A stretch of DNA of 64,000 bases from Isoetes taiwanensis (taxonomy: Eukaryota > Streptophyta > Lycopodiopsida > Isoetales > Isoetaceae). Location of the stretch: the NCBI GenBank assembly GCA_021234155.1, contig JAJEKV010000104.1:3461985-3525984 (forward strand), given 5' to 3'. Of this stretch, positions 23,806 to 34,917 are shown piece by piece. The position numbers and the translations under genes were made by a program. The stretch's first letter is position 1. Every line of letters begins with the position of its first letter. The notes beneath the pieces are model-generated. The model was not told where the DNA came from. It did no database searches and saw only the letters and a list, made by a program, of their open reading frames with translations.

Positions 23806-25392
23806 GTTTGCTATCTCCCTGTGACCAAAAGAATCCGGAAGAGGCACACTAGGCCAGCAGGAGAAGCTTTGGTTTTGTGGCCTCTGTAGTGCCGTTGTTT
23901 TTTGCATCAGCTTTTTCAGAAGCCTGGCTCTGACACGAACCCATAGTCCCATACCTTGAAAGGTAGCCTCTGCCCCTGCCGAGACTAGGATTGGCAAGCT
24001 CTTCGAGCCGCCACAGTTTACCACAAGCATACTCTATGGATGCACGCCCAAAGAACTGGCAAAGCCATTTTGGACCGAGGAAGCCCAGAGGAGAGAAAGC
24101 AATACACAACTCCCAGGTATGCTTTTATTCAGAAGACAAATTTTTGGGCCTATTCAAATAAATTGGCATAGTTCTTGGGCTTCTCAGTCTGCCATAAGAA
24201 TTACGAACAAATTCCTGCATTTTTATTGCTGAATCCATGGCTCTTTCAACGAAATTTTGGATTTCTTAGGCCATAGGCATATGTCTATATATGTATGCAC
24301 CCGAAGCTGTATGTTCTGCCCCACATTGCATTCTGGATAAGGGACAGTTTGCGTACGTTTAGAAATGGTCTGTAAATAGCCGATTTAGTGCCCATTGACA
24401 CTGGAATGCAGGGCGGACACAAAGTCCAATTGATCTTCCTTAGAAAAATCCAGCAAAGTGTTAATAGAAGTGTTAATAGGTCTACAACAAGTATACTGGC
24501 AGAAGATGTCTCTTCAACAACTTTGGTTGACATGCTTTTGTCAGTATGGTTGGCTAGCAGTCAAGTGCATATTGATGATGCTATCACCTCCTCTCACAAC
24601 TGGATTCATCAACACATTTCAGCACACAGAAAAGATCCCACTGATGTTCTTGATTCCATAAATGCATTTTAGCAATGACAAGAAATCATGTCCACCTGTG
24701 CCTTACTGCAATATCTGAAGCTTTCTAGCATACAGAACAATGGTATTGTATATGCATGAGAAATGGTATCTGTGACAATGTTAAGGTGTGTATCTGCAAA
24801 CGAATCACTCCAGGCTGGAAGGTTTTAACTGGAGAAAACGTTGTGCCAGCATATTGGCATTGGTAAAGCTTCTGCAACTTCTCCTTGGAAACTGAACAAT
24901 CATCACATTTTGAGCAATTGCAAGTTGATCTTCATAAAACTAGAATAATTATGCATAATTTAATCATGCATCTTAGCCCTATAACAAAGATGGACATGTG
25001 TATAAATGACTGGTGGTGTTATCACTAACCTTATTCATGTTTTATTTACTCAGATTGCAATTCCGCGGCAAAAAGCAATGTCTGAGGAGGGAAAAAAAAA
25101 GAGGCCGCCCTAGGTAAAAATAAATTAGAACGACTTACTCTCTATTTTGTAAAAAAATATTATTGTACGTAATCTTGAAAAAACAACAACAAAAGATGAT
25201 GGCATATTATACATTGGTATTAATATTATATGTCTAATTCTATGCAATGTTTTCGTTCCCATAATTTGAGCACCTCTAGTTTGTTAGATTTGTGAGGTTA
25301 TGATATACCATCCATCATTAGAGTATTAGGTAATGTCTATATCTACACCCCTACACCATCCTTAAGGCCCCGAAGGGGCCAAAATTTTTTTT
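23806..25392. other. No recognised gene
   Basis: The frame at 24388-24672 reads STTSILAEDVSSTTLVDMLL and following; it looks like possible exon sequence but I do not recognise it. A donor-like CAG|GTATGC occurs at 24115. The rest is AT-rich. Confidence 0.35.
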
Positions 25393-25853
25393 ACTTAACA
25401 CAAACCATTAACACAAAACTAATATTATTAACACAAACCATTGCATTTGACACATTTAAATTAAAATCCCCCTTAAACCCCCTTTGGTTTGGGTGCATAT
25501 TCACACGGGAGGTTACGTAGGGCAGCGAGAGCCTCAAAAAATTTATAATACATGTACAAAATTAACACCATTAAGTACGTCCTCTCAAACCTTATAGTAT
25601 TTTGCAAACCTTAATATACAGTATACAAAAACTTGTACATGCATACCCCACAAACGAGGATCGCTATGTACGGTCCAGATCTTGGAATAAAGGGAAAATA
25701 TGCCCATCCGACAGCTCTCGTTGCCCGAAGTAACCCCCCGTGTGAATATGCACCCAAACCAAAGGGGGTTTAAGGGGGATTTTAATTTAAATGTGTCAAA
25801 TGCAATGGTTTGTGTTAATAATATTAGTTTTGTGTTAATGGTTTGTGTTAAGT
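25393..25853. repeat. Foldback MITE with 140-bp inverted arms
   Basis: The left arm 25393-25532 (ACTTAACACAAACCATTAAC ... GCGAGAGC) and right arm 25714-25853 (GCTCTCG ... GTTAATGGTTTGTGTTAAGT) are reverse complements with only a few mismatches, separated by a 181-bp spacer. The arms contain CCCCCTTAAACCCCCTTTGG. No coding sequence. Such structures are usually nonautonomous DNA transposons, and the near-identity of the arms suggests youth or selection for the fold. Confidence 0.85.
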
Positions 25854-26993
25854 GTAAACTTCATAATAAAAAATTAAGGGCTTGGTGCTGCTATGCGATA
25901 AAGTTTAAACTTTAAAATATGAATTTGAGGGCATGCAATACTATGCTATTCATAATAAAAATTGGAGTGTTTATGTGCATATTTTGACAGCTTTCTATTA
26001 TATTGGAAGAAGAAAGATAGACAATAGTACTTTTTACGGGGTTAAATCTCTCTGACTAAGAGGCGGTGATGGGCACTCAGGAGCTCTGCCGCCAGCATTG
26101 TTCACGTAATCCATGATAACTTTTGCATCAAATCTCCGTTTGTCTTCTTCTTGAATTCATTGGAAAGCTTATTTCGAGGGCTTTCTAGAGGTGTGATTTG
26201 TTTTAGGCTAGTGTCAGATCAAGGACCAGAATTGGTCTGATATATTTCGACTGTCATCAATCATGCCATTGAAGAAGGATGTAGCGAGAGTTTCCAGTCA
26301 ACAAGGGTGTGTGTGCTTTTGGCAGTGTTGGATGCTCCTTATAGTACTGTTTCTGCTGCTTTGAATGCTTTACCTACCCCTTCAGAGGCTACAATACCTA
26401 AATCCACTATGGTCGTTGAGGTAAGGAATGTAAATTCTTCTCCTTTCATGGATGTGAGTGCTTCTCCTGTTCTGCACGAGGGGGATTTTCTTCCTCTTCA
26501 AGGTCCTGGTAGCGTGTCTTTATCTGCATGTAGTATTCTAGCAGTATGAACTTTGAGGCTAAACTGATGGCTATACTACTTGTAGTTTCAGTACATGTTC
26601 ACTTTTAACCATTCTTTACACTTTGCACTCTGAACCAATCTGTCCATGAAAATGACTTTGATTTACTAAGGGAGCCTTCCCTACATATAAGAGACAATTA
26701 CTGTGTTGTCTTCAAGTTACGATGGAGTTCAAATTCATTGCAAATACTAACTCACAATTCATTGCAAATACTAACTCCACTAAAGTGAGTTTTTGCCATC
26801 AGAAACTCCAGTAACTAAACTAGAAACATTCTTACGTAGGTAATTTTTGTGATTACGGTTATACTACAAAGCCCCCTTGTATACATGGGTATAAATCCCT
26901 TAAAATGAAAACAAAAATCTTCTTCTTATTTATACATATTTCACAAAACTGCCATATTTGGAATACATGTTGGGTGCGCCTTTCCCAAACCAC
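25854..26993. other. No recognised gene; dispersed repeat at 25920-26025
   Basis: 25930-26020 matches 11035-11150 (CATGCAATACTATGCTATTC and the GGAAGAAGAAAGATAGA block). The frame at 26307-26549 gives ALNALPTPSEATIPKSTMVV and similar without a recognised domain. A direct repeat of about 22 bp (AATTCATTGCAAATACTAAC) lies at 26732-26775. Confidence 0.4.
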
Positions 26994-28466
26994 TGTGATG
27001 TCTCCTGCTCATATACAGTGCCCCGATCATATAGGTACCGGAGATCCCCTCATTTCAGCTAAGCACGCCAACATGAAGCCGCCCATCTGACGTCATACTC
27101 TTGATGGTGAGAAAGAATCTAGCGGGGAAGAATGGACGTGTCATTCATCCCGTCTCCATCGGGACCAACCTAGCTGCGGAAGCATATACATAAATTCAAA
27201 ACATCACATTAATACATATATCCAACTTGAAGGGTGGGATCACTATAACAACATAACATCTGAAATGATAAACATCAGTACATCAACAAAAGGGACAATC
27301 TTACCCAAGGCTCAGACTCACGGGGATCGAGTAACAGCTTAGGGTCTCCAGAAGTCAATGCAGACAGAATTCATGGCAATGGATTTGGCTGGCATAGAAC
27401 GTGGTCATTGGGTAATCCACTCTATCCGCCCCTCCTGTGCATACTTTTCAGATAGATTGATACGTATTGGGGATGTGACCATAGCTTGCCGGGTGCGTAG
27501 TCAAGGGAACTACTCCTGGGTTGCATCTCCCCAGTCCCGATGAGGTAGAAGGAGATCACTCCCCTCCAGAAGATCCATGCCAACTATAGGCAAGCTGGAG
27601 AGCCACTGCTCGTCTACGACTCGAACCCTACTGAGGCGATGCATCACGCAGAAGGTGTCGAGCCCATAATGAGCCCACACTCGGTGGCAAGCTATTAAGC
27701 CTAGCCCACAACGTCCCCTGGCCGTCATTACGCACCAGAGGGATCAACTGTAGCTGGACAAGCTTCCCTTGTCAGTGGTCTAACCCCACCATCCACGGCC
27801 AGGCAGGCTCCTATGCACATGCCGCATTTATTGGGAATTAGTATGGCTATCTAGAATCATCAATCTACGAAGGCTTTGAATCTCTACCCCCTTCCCAATA
27901 CACAGGAGTGTGCACAGAGTATCCAAACATAGAACAATGATTTGAAATAACCCTAAATAGATTTAATCTATCTAATCAAGCATGCATATTATCAGGTTCA
28001 TTCATTAGTGGTTTGGGATCTCAGGATCTACTAATCATCTATGGCTAAATATAAATGCAATTCAGGCCTAAGGCCTGATGGGAAGCAAGCATTGCCTATC
28101 GAATGACCAATCACCAGATCCTTGGCTCGCTTCAAGTCTTCTAAACGCATCCACGATGTGGAATAGCTTAAGATGGCCGAGTCTTGACGATCTGCTTGGG
28201 AATGCGAGCCTTACAGTCGCTGACAGACCGAAATGGGTCGGGCGCTTGGGCAATGTATGCTCTGAAGACTAGAATCCAAAAAGAAGACTTTTAGGGTTCT
28301 AGGCTCTCTTAGCACTAGCCTTTTAAGGTTGGAATCTAAAAGGTCACTTAGGGCTTTACCACGTGGCAATATCGGGGTCGGGTATAGGTCGCTGTAGTCG
28401 ACATATACTAGTGACATGGCAATATAATATAGGTATTTATATCATATATTATCCTGGAACGTCACA
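26994..28466 (-). repeat. LTR of family A, copy A3
   Basis: Reverse complement of the family A LTR. On the minus strand it runs from TGTGACGTTCC at 28466 to the ACATCACA end at 26994. The plus strand shows CCTAGCTGCGGAAGCAT near 27172, the complement of the LTR word GCTTCCGCAGCTAGG. Length 1473 bp. It is diverged from the LTRs of A1 and A2, so it is an older insertion or a different subfamily. Confidence 0.85.
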
Positions 28467-28860
28467 TTCTCCCCGCCTTGAATTGATGCTGTCTGCAGCA
28501 TCACGCATCTCCCCACCTTGGAACCTACATGATCCCTGCTGGACTAACTTAAATGCATGCAATTAATGCAATTACCTTGAGGTAATACTTCCTGATTAAA
28601 CTCATAATTATCAATTAGTCCAACATTCTAAGGCATTTACTATGCCTTAGTTAGACGTGCGATTAGTAAGATAATAGCAATACTACTATGGACAATTAAT
28701 TAAATCATGTAATGCATTAATGAATGTTTTATAGATCCTTGTCACTTCTTGCAATACATAGAGCCGTCCTCTGTGTTACAATTCTCAGCAATCCGATTTC
28801 TTGCAGCTCCTACGTTCTATTGGCTTGCAATTTCAACACCGTATTAGTATTTATTATTTG
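28467..28860 (-). mobile_element. 3' internal noncoding sequence of family A, copy A3
   Basis: Continues the A3 copy upstream of its LTR: two polypurine tracts (minus strand, 28480-28468 and 28520-28508) and then sequence resembling 6520-6880 of A1 (CAATTACCTTGAGGTAATA, GCAAG..GAAGTGAC). No pol is seen beyond about 28860, so the element is truncated or rearranged there. Confidence 0.6.
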
Positions 28861-29639
28861 ATAATTTGATGGTTATAAAAAGGTGATTATTTCAGCAAAG
28901 CGGAGAGTCAGTTGACTAGCTTTAGGAAAGGTTGTTATTCCCCTAAGGCAGATGATCGAGGACGATCAGCCTTGGGAAGGGAAGGAATTGTTACAGCACG
29001 AGCTTGGGGGCGTGGCTCAGAGGATCTGCAGAGATAAACACAGAGGCAGGGCTTTAGATAAATATTTTGTAATATTGATTGATTGTTTAACCTTAGAAGT
29101 CCTAAAAATTATAACTTAAAAAAAGGGGAACCATTGAAATCTTATATACTAGCAAAAAGGAAAAAAAGGGGTCGCTACAACTGTAACGACCTGCGACAAA
29201 TATAACTGCCAAGGGATGTACTTGGAACAGATTCTGGGTCATCCAGAACTTGCTGATTTTAGCAAAAAAAGGCCCTGAGATGGCCGATTTACATAGTTAG
29301 AGTGGAAGACAAACCTTTTTAGAAAAGGTATGAAGAGGATATAAGAAGAGTAAAATAAACAAGGTGCTGCGCACGGAGGGTTGCCCTCCAATTTCTCGAG
29401 GGTGAAGTGGCCTAAATCAAACTGTGAAGTCATGTTTTCACAATATTTAAATTAAAGTAGACCCCTACCATGTTCTGACAATCAATTTGTAGGCCCCCTA
29501 CATTCATGTGCAAGCCCCTCCACAAGTGCCCCTCGATTGAATTGTGTATGCAATTGAATTATTTAATGTTGTAGAAGTGTCCGTACGTGTTTTATGTCGT
29601 GCAGACACAATCACAGTTCGGATTCGGCATGTTCAAGTG
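28861..29639. other. No recognised gene
   Basis: AT-rich and short-frame only. A purine-rich stretch at 29118-29170 is the only visible structure. Confidence 0.35.
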
Positions 29640-30830
29640 CTTCAGAGCAAGAAAAGATGAATAGATAAATTGATCTTTGCGAGGTTACCTGTTCATGGAT
29701 GTATCTACCCTGCGCCGTTGCACCTACACTGCCACATCCTTTAAGGGTGGTTGAAAATGTGATCTTATCCGGTTTTGTACCCTCAGACTCCATGTTATCA
29801 AAGCATTCCAATGCAAGTTCACGTCTTCTATTTTGAACATAACCAGCAATCACAGAATTCCATGATGCCACATTTGGTCTTATACCGTCATTTTGCATTT
29901 TCTTCAGACAGTCCAAGACAAGGTGATTTTGACCGTGCTGAGCATATCCAGCAATTATTGCATTCCACGAGACAACATTTCGACTAGGCAAGTTATAGAG
30001 CACCCAACATGCCTCTTCCATGTTCTTGCACTTGGCATACATATCCACAATTGTACTCCCAATGACAACATCAAGTTGCAGGCCACTTTCAATTATCTCC
30101 TCATGAATACATCTACCCTTCTCTATTGTGCCTATAGTAGTGCAGGCTTTCAAAAGCCCAAGAAATGTAACTTTGCTAGGTTTCGCGCCATCTTTCTGCA
30201 TTCTTTGGAAATAATCCAGGTCTACATCCTTCTCCATTTTGGGCATATGCTGCAACCATTGCACTCCACGACACCACGTCTCTATTCTGTAATCCATCAA
30301 ACACATGTTCTGCTTCCTCCAGACTCCCACATTTCCCATACATGTCCAACAAAGGTATCAGATTGAAGCCTGCTCTCAATGATAAGCTCATGGATGTATG
30401 TACCTTTCTCTTTGGCATACATGCCAGCACATGCTTTAAGGATGCTAGGGAGTATATATTTGTTCGGGTCTGCACGTTCATTCCACCACATGCTCTCGCA
30501 CAAGTGAAGGGCCACCACATCTTTGCCCAGCTAGGCATTGGCAATGATAATTGCATTCCAAGTATAGCAATCAATCCTTGTAACTTTCTGGAATGCTTGA
30601 TTTGCTTCAACCAGAGATTCACAAGAGGAAAGCACACGAATAAGATGGTTAGCCAAGATACCAATAGAATCCAATCCATGGTGAAGGATTATAGACTGCA
30701 CTCGTCTAGCAAGATTAACGTCATGATTTCTCCATCATTCAAGCACCAAGAAGTTCACCTTCTAACAATTGCCATTTGGTTGAGGTTTGAATCTGCCTTT
30801 CAAAAAACCTAAAGCTATGCAAGACAAATG
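29640..30830 (-). pseudogene. PLS-type pentatricopeptide repeat protein, broken
   Basis: Minus strand. Repeats follow each other with the usual 31-36 residue rhythm: [116 protein letters not shown] and KPDKITFSTTLKGCGSVGA. PPR proteins bind organellar RNA, and PLS proteins often direct C-to-U editing. Frameshifts lie near 30370 and 30215, a stop interrupts near 30530, and both ends are missing, including any E or DYW tail. It may be a retrocopy or a decayed family member; PPR genes are often intronless, so lack of introns says nothing. Confidence 0.8.
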
Positions 30831-30943
30831 ACGTAGAAGCAAACCTTCAGGCAACTCTCTGTTGGCAAAAGCCTTCACATTCTAAATGTGCAGCGTAGCT
30901 TGCAATCTGCATGCAGGTGAATATGGTATAGTTATTTTGCGGC

Positions 30944-31003
30944 GATGCATGAGCATTGAGAAGAAACTAAATGGATGCATGAGCATTGAGAAGAAACTAA
31001 ATG
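30944..31003. repeat. 30-bp direct tandem duplication
   Basis: The 30-mer starting GATGCATGAGCATTGAGAAG occurs at 30944-30973 and again at 30974-31003 without a mismatch, downstream of the KUP exon on the minus strand. Confidence 0.9.
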
Positions 31004-31032
31004 GTAACTTCTTTCTATCAGCATGCATAGAC

Positions 31033-31120
31033 TTATATTGTATAATCCAATTATGGCAATAGATATGAACCATAGGCATAATACAGGTGCAAATGAGAAT
31101 CCCACTTTTGATGTCCCAAA
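31033..31120 (-). pseudogene. KUP/HAK potassium transporter exon (downstream)
   Basis: Minus-strand translation FGTSKVGFSFAPVLCLWFIS and IAIIGLYNI. It matches the conserved block of plant KUP/HAK/KT transporters that follows the 'QRFGT' loop and includes a membrane helix. I could not place a clear acceptor. It lies about 260 bp downstream of the next exon, in the expected order, but the intervening exons of the family are not seen. Confidence 0.65.
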
Positions 31121-31381
31121 AGTTGGAGAAGGAATAGGCAAACAAGTATAATAACTGAAGTAAACACCATCACATCTGAGCATAAAGGTCCAAATTAGTG
31201 CCTAAACAAGTACTCATTGTCTAGACACAGAAAGTTGAAGATAAAATACAGATCTTGGTCCAAATCCTCTATTGCCACCGTCAGACCACTCACAGTAGAT
31301 AGGACTGAAATTAATAAATATATAATGCGTCACTCCAAATTATTGTATATAGGGGTTTGAATGAAAACAACCACTCCTCAC

Positions 31382-31573
31382 CAGAAATTGCCGGTATCAG
31401 TGTACCATCTCCAATAATCATGCATATGCCAAGCAATGCAAGTAGCAAGAGAACTGTCTGGAGTACGTAACTTTTCTTAATTTTCTCCTCAATCGAAATA
31501 GCCCTCTTGTATTCATTGCTAAGAATCTGAAGCTTGTAAGTCGACAATCTAAGATCTCTTGGATGTGGTTTTG
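31382..31573 (-). pseudogene. KUP/HAK potassium transporter exon (upstream)
   Basis: Minus strand, acceptor TTCATAG at 31574 and donor CTG|GTGAGG at 31381. It encodes KPHPRDLRLSTYKLQ, a charged linker and the membrane helix TVLLLLALLGICMIIGDG with TLIPAIS, which matches the family's 'LGTCMVIGDGVLTPAIS' block. KUP/HAK proteins carry K+ across the plasma or vacuolar membrane. First exons (the 'YGDLGTSPLY' region) are not recognised to the right, so this is a partial gene. Confidence 0.75.
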
Positions 31574-31799
31574 CTATGAACCCAATATTTTGGCCAAATA
31601 TGCATCCATCAACACGATGAAAAGAGAAACCCTGAAAATCCATACAAACCCTTCGCATTTCATGGACCTTGGCCGAATCTGTTGCACCATAATAGCATCC
31701 CTCGAATCTGTCTGCACCATAACATGGTGTCTTCACAACCCTAAAATATAAACCCAGAACCCGCAGCACCTGCATACCTCAGATAGAGAATGCTTCAGG

Positions 31800-33946
31800 T
31801 AACCCTAAAATAACCCTAAAGTGAAACAGCTCGATGCTTGCATGTAAATAGAGGAATAAAAATAAAAGGGGGTAAACCATTGGGGATATGGAATTTAGAC
31901 AATAAAATGTGGAGTGCACTCTAGATGTACTGATTAATATACCTCGTGCAATACGTCCATGAAATCATATGAAAACCATGCCAAAAGGCATATAAAATCA
32001 CAAAAAAAAACCCTGTTATAATGCTAGATATTGCATTAAGGCTTCACAAAGATAAGTCCTCAAAAAGAAATACTAGAAGAGAACTTTGGCAGGCTGATTT
32101 TGTAAAGCCAGCCATCAAATGTTTATCTCTGAATATGCAAATTTTGAGAGGGATGGTCTGCAAAGCATAATTTAATCGAGCTCTTCAATCGATTAATGCA
32201 TGCAATCCCGACATATTCGGATGAACTCGATTTAGAAACATAATGCGAAAATGTCATCCCTTTTTTTTTTCTCTTTTACCTCTGGCCCTCAAATGACATA
32301 TTCACTTCATATTCCATCCTTCACAATAATCTATACCTTACATTAAGCATATTCCAAGCATATTCTACAATCCTCACCACCTCCCCTAGAGTTTGCCCTT
32401 CGGGCAATTCAAAAATAATGTTAACAATTGATTTATAAGGGTAATTTATAAAAAAAAACCCATCTTTTTTATAATATTGCAAAAAATATCGTTATCTATT
32501 TTAAAATTGAGAGACAATCATTTATTCGGCAATTCTGTAACATTCTGTTTTGTTTGTGACTATTCTGTTTGTTTGTCCTAGCATTTTTCATAGGAAAGGA
32601 TCAACTAAATTTTCTGATAATTGTTGTGTGTTTTATCTTGACTATTTTTGCATGATGTATTTAAATTGGTGAAATGTGTACATAAATTAAGAACAATATG
32701 GGTGTAATGTGGAGAAAATGTAAAAAATGTGCAAATATTGTGGAGGAAGCATTTATGATGTACTGAAGTGGAACCTATGGACTTGAAGGAGTATTAAAGT
32801 CCATAAGAAATATTTTCAATGGTTGACATTCTGATGATGTGTCATGAATCTGGAAGAGCATGGAGTTGCAAGAAGTTTAGATGGCCTAGATTTGATGTTG
32901 AGTTGGCAAGATCTAGTGAACTTATGGTAGTTAGAATTTGGATCTAAGTTGCCCAGATCTGGTGGCTAGGATCAATTGCAGTTTTGTTTAAGATAGCCAA
33001 AATTCGTGTAGAAGAAAGGTCCAATTTTAGAAGATGACATCTAGGCAAAGTTCTTGAAGTTGTAAGTATCTTTCTTGATCAGTTGAATATTATTATGTTG
33101 AAGTATGATATTTTGAGTATGATTATGTGATTCTCTCATCTGTTATCTCAATTTCTCTAATCTCAAATGAAGTTAAGTTTATGATAAGAATTGGTGCAAG
33201 AAATTATGATGGATGATTATGTGGTGATGTATGATGCCAGTAGAGTGAGGCTTAGCCTGTCTCATATACTTTGAGATTTGCTTTGATTCTTGTCGTTAGC
33301 TCTTGGTCTTCAGTTTGCCTTGGTTGCATTGACCATGCTAACATATTTTGGGGGGCATTCCGAGAAAGCAACACTTTGCTGGCATAATCTTATATGTTTA
33401 GATCAAGATGGTGATTGTATCAAGTTATATGCAATGTGTATCTATGAAAAATGTGTATCTACGAAATATCATTTCAATTGCAAGTGGAGAATAATATGTT
33501 CAAAGAATGTTGGTGTATCAATGGTGTATATCAGAAGGTTGTCAAAACAAATCAAGGCGGTCATATTTTAGAGGAGGAATCTGCGAATCTAGAGCCTATT
33601 GCAGAGGTATGAAATTGTTTGCTTCTATACTTCTTTTGCCTGGCTGGCAAAATAAGATAAGAACTTACAAATCCTGCATTTAAACGATGATAATTCTGTA
33701 TTTGCCTTAGCCGATTTACCTGCATGATTGCTTCTATTGTTGCCAGCCAAATCCTGCAAAAGAAGAAGAACAAAAAAAGAAACAGAAAGAACCCCTCATA
33801 GCCACTACGGCCAAAAAGCTTGTTTTGCATGCTTAGTACTTGCCATGAATTCTGCTTCCATTTTTCACGTGCCTAAATCTGTCTGATCACATACATCTTG
33901 CCCAATGTGCCCTCTCTGTCATGCTATTCTTGCCACAATTTTTTAG
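31800..33946. other. No recognised gene
   Basis: AT-rich noncoding sequence. The frame at 33290-33571 has no motif I recognise. Part of it could be intron next to the enolase exon, whose acceptor (AATTTTTTAG) closes this stretch. Confidence 0.35.
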
Positions 33947-34085
33947 TGCTAAAGAGGGTCTCGATCTGATTAAGGAGGCAATTGAGAGGGCAGGATACAC
34001 AGGAGAAAGCAACATTGAAATTGATGTAGCTGCCAGTGAATTTTTTATTGAGGATAAGCAGTATGATTTGGATTTCAAAACATAC
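33947..34085 (+). pseudogene. Enolase exon fragment
   Basis: After an acceptor-like ATTTTTTAG the translation is [19 protein letters not shown], then [20 protein letters not shown]. This is the enolase block with the conserved IGMDVAASEFY and D-K-T-Y-D-L-F-K motifs. Enolase converts 2-phosphoglycerate to phosphoenolpyruvate. The exon ends not at a clean donor but at the start of a 168-bp repeat (34089), and no other enolase exon is found. It is a gene fragment, perhaps captured by a transposon. Confidence 0.75.
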
Positions 34086-34088
34086 GTC

Positions 34089-34256
34089 CGTATATGGAGT
34101 CTGGGATCCGGTGTTTCTAGACAAATTACCTCCAGTGTTTCTGGACGTCTAGAAACAACCAATGCATGCCCATCTGCTGATCCATGGATGCATCGATGCC
34201 CAGGACGCCCGAGGATCCATGCATCCCGGGCATCTCGAACCGCGCGGTTGAACCGC
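34089..34256 (+). repeat. 168-bp dispersed repeat, copy 1
   Basis: Matches 42440-42608 closely (CGTATATGGAGT start, ACAAATTACCTCC, then TGATCCATGGATGCATCGAT). It has internal palindromic words and GTGTTTCTGG, which is also the core of the minisatellite of the neighbouring MULE. Confidence 0.85.
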
Positions 34257-34397
34257 TCTATTCTCGGACCCGACAACATCGTACCTGTGGCAGGTTCGTT
34301 TGAGGTTGCCAGGTGCATTAAATCCAGGGTTATGATTGTACGCCCGCCAAATTCAAACGAGATTGCATTCGCCACAGGCGCGAGGAAATCCGGTGGG

Positions 34398-34917
34398 TGT
34401 CATGAACCTACTCGAAAACAAGGAAAATACGTGGAAAATACGCAAGAAAATACGGAAGAAATATGCCAAGATCGGCAAAGAATCTGATATATGAACAGGA
34501 ATCAAGAATACAATAGCCCGAAGGCAAGCAGGAATATGAGACAGATGCCTAGAAGGCTCAAGACTGGCGTTGAACCGGAATGGTTTGACAAGAAGGAGGT
34601 GCCTCCTTATATATCTAGACCAACGGTCATGATCGCGTCACTCCAATGGATGAGATCACGCCAAGTGTCGCGCATGCATTTAGGTTCTAGAACATTCTAG
34701 AACCTTCTGGAGATAGTCCCAAATATGAGGAAGACGTGAAGGAATGTCTTCAACAACTATTAGTAGCGCACTTGGCAAGGGTATGTGACTCGCAATTGGA
34801 AGGTTGCGAGTTCAAACCATGTCTTGTGCAACTACCCTTTTGCATCCGTATGACGACCATCTTTTGTGCATAGGAGTATAATGTTCGTATGATACGAATA
34901 TCCGTATGGTCGTCACA
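34398..34917 (-). repeat. 3' LTR of family B element (520 bp)
   Basis: Plus-strand reading TGTCATGAAC ... GTCGTCACA. It has about 22 bp (around 34633-34660) that are missing in the other LTR. It includes a tRNA-like segment at 34764-34818 in plus orientation. Confidence 0.95.
34764..34818 (+). promoter_or_regulatory. tRNA-like box A/box B pair, antisense inside the LTR
   Basis: Box A-like TAGCGCACTTGG (34764-34775; 11 of 12 to TRGCNNAGYNGG) and box B-like GAGTTCAAACC (34808-34818), spaced 32 bp as in tRNA genes. The orientation is opposite to the retrotransposon. The same pair stands in the other LTR near 39540-39594 with a few changes. It could be a SINE captured by the LTR or an antisense Pol III promoter. 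Confidence 0.5.

Noticed and set aside
24388-24672. Second argininosuccinate lyase exon
   Set aside because: The translation does not match the expected continuation of the enzyme, and no clean splice sites join it.
27085-28466. Solo LTR of family A
   Set aside because: Polypurine tracts and 3' internal sequence continue to the right (28467-28860), so it is a truncated element rather than a solo LTR.
31563-31751. Plus-strand frame over the KUP exon
   Set aside because: Antisense shadow of the KUP/HAK exon, which has motif and splice-site support on the minus strand.
34764-34818. Functional tRNA gene in the LTR
   Set aside because: Only boxes A and B fit; stems do not pair and the segment is duplicated with the LTR.
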